From the NCBI GenBank assembly GCA_002343455.1, contig DDSR01000341.1, forward strand, positions 1-20,491: 20,491 nucleotides of DNA. Reading direction: 5' to 3'. Shown in pieces: positions 13,634 to 20,491 of the stretch. The position numbers were made by a program, and so were the translations under genes. The stretch comes from Deltaproteobacteria bacterium UBA2385 (lineage in GTDB: Bacteria > Myxococcota_A > UBA796 > UBA2385). The notes under the pieces were generated by a model. That model was not told the DNA's origin. It was given only the letters and a program-made list of their open reading frames with translations, and made no database searches. Numbering within the stretch: position 1 is the first letter of the stretch; each line of letters starts with the position of its first letter.

Positions 13634-14614
13634 ATGAGGGAGGACCGCTTCGTCCAGGTCCACCAGGCCGAGTGGGCGGCGTTGGCCGCCACGCTGGATG
13701 GCCTGGACGGCCAGAAGGGTCCCGCGGGCCGGCCCCCGGGGGATCCCGCCGCGCTGCCCGCGGCCCTGCGTCGCATCAGCCAGCAGCTCTCGCTGGCCCG
13801 GCATCGAGGCTACACCCCCGCGCTGGTCCAGCGCCTGCACGAGCTGGCCATGCGCGGCCATCTGCGGCTGTACCGGCCGCGCCTGGACCTCGCCCAGCGG
13901 CTGCGCGACCTCGTCTCGGTCGAGATCCCCCAGGCCGTGCGGCGGGAGGGCTGGCTGGTCCTGCTCGGCCACCTGCTGTTCTACGGCCCGCTCCTGGCGG
14001 TCTTCGTGGTGATCCGACTGGACCCCTCGGCGGTCGGCCTGGTCCTGGATCCGCTGACGGTCCTGACGCTGGAGGCCATGTACGATCCTGCGGGCGAGCA
14101 CTTCCTGCGCGAGCGCGAGGTCGACAGCGATCTGCTGATGTTCGGCTTCTACATCTGGAACAACGTCGGGATCGGCTTCCGCACCTTCGCCTCGGGGGCC
14201 GCCCTGGGCCTGGGCCCGGTCTTCTTCCTGGCCTACAACGGCGTCCACATCGGCGCCGTCGCCTCGCACCTGCACAACGTCGGCATGGGCGGGACGCTCT
14301 CGGCCTTCGTGGTCGGCCACGGCAGCTTCGAGCTGACCGCGATCGTGCTCTCGGGCGCGGCGGGCGCCCGCCTGGGGCTCGGCCTGCTGGCGCCGGGCCC
14401 TTACAGCCGAGGAGAGGCCCTGCGCCGCTCCGCCCTGCGGGCCCTGCCCATCGTCCAGGGCGCCGGCCTGATGCTGGTCGCCGCCGCCGTGGTCGAGGCC
14501 TTCTGGTCCTCCTCGTCGACCGTCCCCGACCCGCTCAAGTACGCCGTCGGCGCGGCCCTCTGGCTGCTGGTCTACGCCTGGCTGCTGCTCGGAGGCCGTC
14601 GTGCGCATCGATGA
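13634..14614 (+). CDS. SpoIIM-like (DUF95) integral membrane protein
   Basis: This 326-residue protein has a cytoplasmic helical N-terminal part of about 105 residues and then about five or six membrane segments. The diagnostic SpoIIM-family block GHGSFELTAIVLSGAAGARL, with His229 and Glu233, is present, together with the preceding NNVGIGFRTFASGAALGLGP block. The family is named for a Bacillus sporulation protein that works in septum peptidoglycan remodelling, but homologues beside moxR occur widely in bacteria that do not make endospores, so the name does not imply sporulation here. The ATG at 13634 is used because GAGGGCGGG precedes it. A GTG at 13610 is in frame and would overlap the RDD gene by 14 nt. 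An ATG at 13620 is out of frame and stops at once. It overlaps the next gene by 14 nt. Confidence 0.92.
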   Translation: MREDRFVQVHQAEWAALAATLDGLDGQKGPAGRPPGDPAALPAALRRISQQLSLARHRGYTPALVQRLHELAMRGHLRLYRPRLDLAQRLRDLVSVEIPQAVRREGWLVLLGHLLFYGPLLAVFVVIRLDPSAVGLVLDPLTVLTLEAMYDPAGEHFLREREVDSDLLMFGFYIWNNVGIGFRTFASGAALGLGPVFFLAYNGVHIGAVASHLHNVGMGGTLSAFVVGHGSFELTAIVLSGAAGARLGLGLLAPGPYSRGEALRRSALRALPIVQGAGLMLVAAAVVEAFWSSSSTVPDPLKYAVGAALWLLVYAWLLLGGRRAHR

Positions 14615-16085
14615 CCTGCAGGTCGAGCTCCGCGAGCGCACGGCCTGGGAGGCCGCCGACCTCGGCGTGCGCATGGTCCGGGACTGGGCGGGCTCGGTCT
14701 GGGGGGCCTGGGCGGCCTTCGTCCTGCCGCTGCACCTGCTGCTCTGCCTGCTGGCCTGGGTGGCGCCGGGGACCGCCTTCCTGCTGACCTGGCTCACGCT
14801 GCCGCTGGCCGAGCGGGTCGTGCTCTTCGTGCTCTCCCGCCGGCTCTTCGGGGCCCGGCCGCGCCTGGGCGAGCTGGCCAGCGGCCTCCTCCAGCACGGC
14901 CGCGCCGGCCTGCTGGCCGATCTCAGCCTGCGCCGCGTCTCGCCCGCTCGGGTCTTCCTGCTCCCGGTCGCGCTGCTGGAGGGGCTCACCGGAGCCCGGG
15001 CCCGCCAGCGCCGCCGCGACCTGCTGCGACGGCAGGAGCTGGCCCTGTGGGGGCTGGGCCTGGCCAGCTTCGTGGCCGAGCTGGGCACCCTGGCCGGCCT
15101 GTTCACCTTCGCGAGCTGGCTCATGCCCGGCGACGGCCTCTCCAACCTGGAGGCAATGCTCGACGGGCTGGTCGACGACGCCAGCCTGGCCCTGGCGCTG
15201 GCCATGCCCGCCTTCTGCCTGGGCTGGGCCTTGATCGTCCCCCTGCGGGTCGGCAGCGCCTTCGCCCTCTACATCCAGCGACGGACCGCGCTGGAGGGCT
15301 GGGATGTCGAGCTGACCTTCCGCCGCCTCGCCCAGCGCCTGAGCCCGCTGCTGGCCCTGCTGCTGTTGCTGGCCGGAGCGCCCGCCGCCGCCGGGACCAA
15401 TCCTGCCGCCGGGACCAATCCTGCCGCCGGGACCCATCCTGCCGCCGGGACCCTCCCCGCCGAGCAGGAGCAGGCCCTGCGCGAGGGGCTGGCCGAGGTG
15501 CTGGCCGACGAGGACTTCGGTGGCACGAGGACGGTCCGGCAGTGGCGGGCGAGGTGGGAGCTGCCCGATCAGGCCGGGTCGACGCCAGAGCTGCCCGGCG
15601 CGGGCTCGCTGCTGGGGCTGCTGGCCCAGGTCGGGCTGGCCCTGCTGATCGGCGCCGCCATCCTGGGGCTCCTGTACGCCATCCTGGGGCGCGATCGGCG
15701 CTGGAGGCCGCGGGCCGAGGTGGAGGCGGTCGGCGGCCCGCAGTTCGGAGCGCTGGGAGAGGAGCGCCTGGCCCTGCCGGCCGAGCCGGCCCAGCGCGCC
15801 TGGGCCCTGTGGCTGGAAGGCCGCCACGCGGAGGCCCTGGGCTTGTTGTACGCCGCTGCCGTCCACCACCTCGTCACCGTGCGCGGCCTGGAGCTGCCGG
15901 ACAGCGCCACCGAGGGAGACTGCCTGCGCCGGGCGCGCCGCAGCCTGCCCGCTCCGACCACCGCCTACCTGGCGCGCCTGACCCGCGCCTGGCAGCGCGT
16001 CGCTTACGCCCACCGCCTCGTCCCCGACGAGGAGATGGCCGCCCTGGTGCGGGACTGGCCCGAGCTGAACGCGGGTCCCCGATGA
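14601..16085 (+). CDS. Membrane protein with C-terminal DUF4129 domain, apparent fusion
   Basis: This 494-residue protein appears to be two proteins joined. Residues 1-245 form a polytopic membrane domain with about four hydrophobic segments and a basic loop (GARARQRRRDLLRRQE). Then LSPLLALLLLLAGAPAAAG (about 246-264) looks like an internal signal peptide or anchor, followed by a repeat-containing loop likely outside the cytoplasm, a membrane segment (about 335-363), and a C-terminal DUF4129 domain (about 375-494) with the typical AWALWLEGRHAEALGLLY, GDCLRRARR and LTRAWQRVAYAHR. DUF4129 is common in MoxR/DUF58 neighbourhoods, often with transglutaminase proteins; no transglutaminase domain is seen here. 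The GTG start has GGAGG five bases upstream. Its TGA overlaps the next ATG. Confidence 0.88.
   Translation: MRIDDLQVELRERTAWEAADLGVRMVRDWAGSVWGAWAAFVLPLHLLLCLLAWVAPGTAFLLTWLTLPLAERVVLFVLSRRLFGARPRLGELASGLLQHGRAGLLADLSLRRVSPARVFLLPVALLEGLTGARARQRRRDLLRRQELALWGLGLASFVAELGTLAGLFTFASWLMPGDGLSNLEAMLDGLVDDASLALALAMPAFCLGWALIVPLRVGSAFALYIQRRTALEGWDVELTFRRLAQRLSPLLALLLLLAGAPAAAGTNPAAGTNPAAGTHPAAGTLPAEQEQALREGLAEVLADEDFGGTRTVRQWRARWELPDQAGSTPELPGAGSLLGLLAQVGLALLIGAAILGLLYAILGRDRRWRPRAEVEAVGGPQFGALGEERLALPAEPAQRAWALWLEGRHAEALGLLYAAAVHHLVTVRGLELPDSATEGDCLRRARRSLPAPTTAYLARLTRAWQRVAYAHRLVPDEEMAALVRDWPELNAGPR
15387..15458 (+). repeat. Four 18-bp tandem repeats in the DUF4129 gene
   Basis: Four 18-bp units, each starting GCCGCCGGGACC, lie at 15387-15404, 15405-15422, 15423-15440 and 15441-15458. 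The first two are identical; the third has one change and the fourth has diverged. They encode a six-residue repeat (Ala-Ala-Gly-Thr-X-Pro, X = Asn, Asn, His, Leu) just after an internal signal-like segment. Being in frame, the array could expand or contract without breaking the gene. Confidence 0.9.
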
Positions 16086-17139
16086 CGGAGAACCCGACCG
16101 GGAACTCTGCCGAGATCCAGACGAGGCGCCTGCTGGTCCTGGCCCCCGCCCTGCTGCTGGGGCTGGCGGTCGTCGCCTTCTTCGTGGTCTTCGAGCGCGT
16201 CGACGTCGAGAGCGCCCGCTCGCCCTCGCGGATGGCCCTGCTCAACCCGGCCCTGGCCCTGCAGCGCACGCTGGACCGGCAGGGGCTGCCCTCGCAGGCC
16301 CGCTTCGGGCTGGGCAGCGTGCCTCCCTCGGACCGGCTGGTCTACCTGCCGGAGGTCTCTGCCGAGCGCTGGGACGAGCTGCGGCCCCGGCTCGCCCCCT
16401 GGGTCGAGGAGGGCGGGCGCCTCGTCCTCGGCCTGAGCCCCGAGGAGGAGGAGCGGCTGGAGCTGTACGACTGGCTCGGCCTCGCCATCCAGGAGAACCC
16501 CCTGCAGGTGGAGCGCGAGCCCGACGAGGCCCTGGAGCTGTACGCCGGAGGCCTCCCCCCCCGCCGGGTGCAGCTGCCCGGCACCGATGAGCTCTGGCTG
16601 AGCGAGGACGCACCCCACGCCGTGCGGCGCGAGTGGTTCGACATCGCCGGCCGCCGCCGCGCGATCACCCTGGAGGTCGGGCAGGGCCGGGTGACCGTGC
16701 TGCTGGACGCCTCGCCCCTGGAGAACGCGCAGATCGCCCGCCAGGATCACATCCTCTGGGCGGCCGATCTGTTCGAGCTGGTGGATCCGCCTGCCGGAGT
16801 GCTGGTCGTGCTGGAGGGAGGGGTGGATCGCAGCCTGCTCTCCCTGGCCTGGGCCTACCTCCGACCGCTGCTGGCCAGCCTCGCCCTGCTGCTGGCGCTG
16901 GCCATCGCCCGGGCCAACGCCCGCCTGCTCCCCCCGCGCGCGGCCCCCGCGGCTGTCCGGCGGGATCTGCTCGAACACATGGCCGCCGCCGGGCGGTTCT
17001 TGTGGGAGCGGGGCCTGCTGACCGACCTGCTGGGCCCGGCCCGCCGCGCGGTGCCCGGCGCTGACGCGCTGCCCCTCCCCTCGGACGAGCGCTCGCTGGT
17101 GGCCACCGTCCGCGCCCTTCAAGAACAATGGAGATCCCG

Positions 17140-17143
<4 letters not shown>
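16082..17143 (+). CDS. DUF4350-type membrane-anchored protein
   Basis: This 353-residue protein has one N-terminal membrane segment ([20 protein letters not shown], about 17-36), a domain of about 200 residues outside the membrane, and a second hydrophobic segment (about 251-276), with a cytoplasmic tail. Between them [20 protein letters not shown], the run to [20 protein letters not shown], and a later [19 protein letters not shown] with downstream HILWAADLF resemble the DUF4350 domain, a Rossmann-like fold related to glutamine amidotransferase-like domains; no catalytic Cys is seen. This domain is a regular neighbour of MoxR/DUF58. Its ATG overlaps the DUF4129 TGA (ATGA) and its own TGA overlaps the MoxR ATG the same way, so it is translationally coupled on both sides. 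Confidence 0.85.
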
Positions 17144-18107
<964 letters not shown>

Positions 18108-18111
<4 letters not shown>

Positions 18112-19412
18112 GGCCGACCCGGCTCTCGCTGGTCCTGGCGGGGCTGCTGGCCCTGCTGGGCCTGCTCGCCAGCATCTGGGCGGCGCTGCTGCCCGTGCTG
18201 GCCGGGGGCACGCTGCTGCTCTGTGTGCTGCTCCTGGTCGAGGCCCTCCGCCTGCGCCGCCGGCCGCTGCCGACCCTCTCCCGGCGCCTGCCCTCGGCCC
18301 TGGCCCTGGGCGAGGCCCACACCTACACCCTGCGGGTGGAGAACCCCAGCGCGCGCCCGCTGAGGCTGGAGCTGCACGACGAGGCGCCCGAGGTCCTGGG
18401 CCTGAGCGGCTGGCCGCAGTCGGTCGAGCTGCCGGCGCGCGGCTTCGTCGAGCTGCGGGCCCGGCTGCAGCCCACCCAGCGAGGCCGCTTCGAGCTGCCG
18501 GCCGTCCGCCTCGCCCTGGCCGGGGGCCTGGGCCTCGCCGACCGGATCCTGCGCCTGCCCCTGCCGCGGCCCGTCCAGGTCCTGCCCGACTTCAAGGCGG
18601 TCGCCCGCTACGCCCTGCTGGGGGTGGACCGCCGCAACGCCGCCCTGGGCGTCCACCTGCGCCGCCGCCGCGGCACCGGGATGGAGTTCCACCAGCTCCG
18701 CGACTTCCGGGAGGGCGACAGCCTGCGTCAGATCGACTGGAAGGCCGTCTCACGCCGGGACCGCCTGATCAGCCGCGACTACCGCGAGGAGAGCGACCAG
18801 CAGGTCATCCTGATGCTGGACATGAGCCGCCGGATGCGCGCCCTGGACGGTCCCGTCACCCACTTCGACCGGGTCCTGGACAGCGCCCTGCTGCTGGCCT
18901 GGGTGGCCTTGCGGCAGGGCGACGCCGTCGGCGTACAGACCTGGAGCGGGCCCGATCGCTGGCTGCCTCCCCAGAAGGGCGGCGGGGCCATGAACGTCCT
19001 GCTCGACCGCGTCTTCGACCTCCAGCCCACCTTGGAGCCCAGCGACCCGGCCCAGGCTGCGCGGCGGCTCGCCTCTCGCCAGAAGCGGCGGGCCCTGGTC
19101 GTCCTCCTCACCAACCTGCGCGACGACGACGCCACCGCCCTGCCCGAGGCCTTCGCCCCCCTGCGGGGGAGGCACCTGGTCCTGGTGGCCAGCCTGCGCG
19201 AGGCGGCCCTGGATCAGCGTCTCCGCGAGCCCGCCCAGGACCTGGACGAGGCGCTCAGCGTCGCCGCCACCTTCGGCTACCTGGAGCAGCGCCAGGCCGC
19301 CCACGCCCGGGTGCGGCGGGCGGGGATGCACGTCCTGGACGTCACCCCGGCGGAGCTGCCGGCCGCCCTGGTGCGGCGCTACATGGACTTCAAGCGGGCC
19401 GGGGTGCTCTGA
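18108..19412 (+). CDS. DUF58 protein with VWA-like domain, MoxR partner
   Basis: This 434-residue protein starts with two close hydrophobic segments (about 7-46), has a beta-rich region (about 60-165), and then the DUF58 signature [20 protein letters not shown] followed by [11 protein letters not shown]. The next strand ends in LDMSRRM, where Asp238 and Ser240 form a D-x-S metal-site motif as in VWA domains; the remaining part folds like a VWA domain with [14 protein letters not shown]58 proteins are the standard partners of MoxR ATPases, which fits the 4-nt overlap of the two genes. The protein is presumably membrane-anchored with the VWA-like domain in the cytoplasm. Its TGA shares one base with the ATG of the next gene. 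Confidence 0.95.
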
Positions 19413-20491
19413 TGGATCTCTGGTACCTTCTTGGCGTGGGGGGGCTGACGCTGGCGTCCTTGGCGGCCGGCTGGTTCACCGCCTCCCGCCACGCCGGGAA
19501 GGTCGAGCTGCGCGTCCGGCAGGGCCTGGAGCCGCTGGGCCTGCGGGTCCGCGGTCGCAGCTTCGGCGAGACGGCCTGGGCCGAGGGCGAGCTGGAGGGG
19601 GTCCCGCTGGAGGTGGCCTACACCGAGCCCAGCCCGCAGGTGCGCAACGAGGTGCCGATCCCGGTGCAGGCCAGCCTGCGGATCGTCGCCCGGGTCGCCG
19701 GGACGCTGCCCGAGGGCCTGGAGCTCTGTTCGCAGGACTTCGCCCAGGAGATCCTGCTGGGCATGGGGGCGAAGGAGATCCAGATCGGCCACGCCCAGCT
19801 CGATCACCTGCTGCGCATCCAGGGCAAGGACGAGCGCCTGGTGCGCGCCTTCCTGCTGGGGCCCGAGGTGGCCGACGCCTTGCTGCGGGTGGCGGGCAAC
19901 ACCCGGGTGGATCTCAGCCTGAAAGGCCAGCGGCTGGAGGTGAAGCAGAAGGCGACCGACCGGATCGAGCCGGCCGCGACCGTCCAGGCCGTGGCCCGCC
20001 TCGCCCGGGTGCTGGGAGAGGCCCAGGACGGACCCTGGCGTGAGACCGCCCGCGCCCGCAACCTGAGGCTGTCCGCCTCGGGTTCGGAGGGCGGCTGGGC
20101 CCTCGCCGGGCGGGTCGCCGAGGTCGATCTGAAGGTCCAGCTCGGCTTCGAGCGGGAGTCCACCGAGCGCAGGCAGACGCGGATCCACGCCAGCATCGAG
20201 CCGCCGCTGCCCGGCGGGCTGCGCCTGCGGCTGGCCAGCGGGGCCCGGGGGGGCCTCTCCACCGGCAACCCCATCCTGGACCAGCTCGTCGACGTGCAGG
20301 CCACCGACCCGGCGGCGGCGCTGGCCCTGCTGGCCGACGAGGCGCTGATCGAGCCGTTGATGGCCCTGCTGCACGGGCACCCGGGATCGTACATCCACCC
20401 CCGGGGCCTGGTGCTGGTGGCCCCGGGCTGGCTCTGCGAGGAGCTGCTGGCGGCGATCGACCTGGCGGTGGAGCTGGCGGGGGAGCTGGGG
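19412..20491 (+). CDS. Unknown membrane-anchored protein with internal duplication, truncated at right edge
   Basis: A frame open from ATG 19412 to the window edge encodes at least 360 residues without a stop. I do not recognise the family. The N-terminus [20 protein letters not shown] is one hydrophobic anchor, and the rest is soluble, Arg-rich and alpha/beta-like. Two similar segments are visible: residues about 99-185 (LPEGLEL, then QIGHAQLDHLLRIQGKDERL, AFLLGPEVADALLRV) and about 270-345 (LPGGLRLRL, then LSTGNPILDQLVDVQATDPA, ALLADEALIEPLMALL). Both share the order of a G-x-x-x-LD-x-L core, a helix rich in Leu, then a beta strand with Arg-Gly or Gly-Gln, pointing to a duplicated domain. 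It overlaps DUF58 by one base and so belongs to the MoxR operon. Confidence 0.85.
   Translation, partial: MDLWYLLGVGGLTLASLAAGWFTASRHAGKVELRVRQGLEPLGLRVRGRSFGETAWAEGELEGVPLEVAYTEPSPQVRNEVPIPVQASLRIVARVAGTLPEGLELCSQDFAQEILLGMGAKEIQIGHAQLDHLLRIQGKDERLVRAFLLGPEVADALLRVAGNTRVDLSLKGQRLEVKQKATDRIEPAATVQAVARLARVLGEAQDGPWRETARARNLRLSASGSEGGWALAGRVAEVDLKVQLGFERESTERRQTRIHASIEPPLPGGLRLRLASGARGGLSTGNPILDQLVDVQATDPAAALALLADEALIEPLMALLHGHPGSYIHPRGLVLVAPGWLCEELLAAIDLAVELAGELG

Noticed and set aside
13472..15205. Long minus-strand frames over the SpoIIM and DUF4129 genes
   Set aside because: They are antisense to genes with clear family motifs and membrane segments; no start signals and no domains were seen.
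17128..17139. An ATG at 17128 as the MoxR start
   Set aside because: It lacks a ribosome binding site, whereas the ATG at 17140 has GGAG at the right distance and the ATGA overlap repeated through the operon.

Overview
The window is a gene-dense, very GC-rich segment (about 70% by eye) of a Gram-negative bacterial chromosome. It carries lpxC for lipid A synthesis, several lipobox-bearing lipoproteins, Geobacter-type multihaem cytochromes, a large FHA protein beside a PP2C phosphatase, and a MoxR/DUF58/SpoIIM/RDD membrane cluster. That mix fits a myxobacterium-like member of the Myxococcota/former Deltaproteobacteria, but no rRNA or other decisive taxonomic marker is present. I see no tRNA, rRNA, CRISPR array, insertion sequence, prophage or origin. 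Base composition and coding style look uniform, so nothing suggests a recent island.

Layout. (1) 1-1849, minus strand: a DUF1015 gene translationally coupled to a small unknown gene, with the start of a further gene running off the left edge. (2) 1982-6170, plus strand: a 1080-residue multi-domain FHA-like protein, then a PP2C-type Ser/Thr phosphatase, together a likely phospho-signalling pair. (3) 6258-7646, plus strand: a lipoprotein sulfatase with its own AT-rich promoter patch. (4) 7598-12370, minus strand: five genes reading leftward, namely two tandem paralogous multihaem c-type cytochrome lipoproteins, a DUF192 lipoprotein, lpxC, and an unknown protein with a papain/C39-like Cys-His-Asp arrangement whose start codon overlaps the lpxC stop. 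(5) 12409 to the right edge, plus strand: RDD, RDD, SpoIIM-like, DUF4129 fusion, DUF4350, MoxR AAA+ ATPase, DUF58 and an unknown membrane-anchored protein with an internal duplication. Most of these are joined by overlaps of 1-14 nt, so this is almost certainly one operon.

How they may work together. The MoxR cluster is a recognised type of conserved neighbourhood: an AAA+ ATPase and a VWA-like DUF58 partner act with several membrane proteins in envelope-associated assembly or stress functions. Its last gene is unfamiliar and is the most likely new component. The cytochromes point to electron transfer at the outer membrane or cell surface. Their apparent co-transcription with lpxC and a putative cysteine-protease-fold protein is the most unusual gene arrangement here.

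Regulation visible in the sequence. Two plus-strand genes that lack a good ribosome binding site (the PP2C gene and the first RDD gene) have a CTAAC-containing -10-like element placed so that transcription would begin at or next to the start codon, suggesting leaderless mRNAs. The 38-bp gap between the cytochrome operon and the RDD/MoxR operon holds a 7-bp inverted repeat enclosing overlapping, opposite -10-like elements. All functional assignments are from reading the sequence; no database search was possible.
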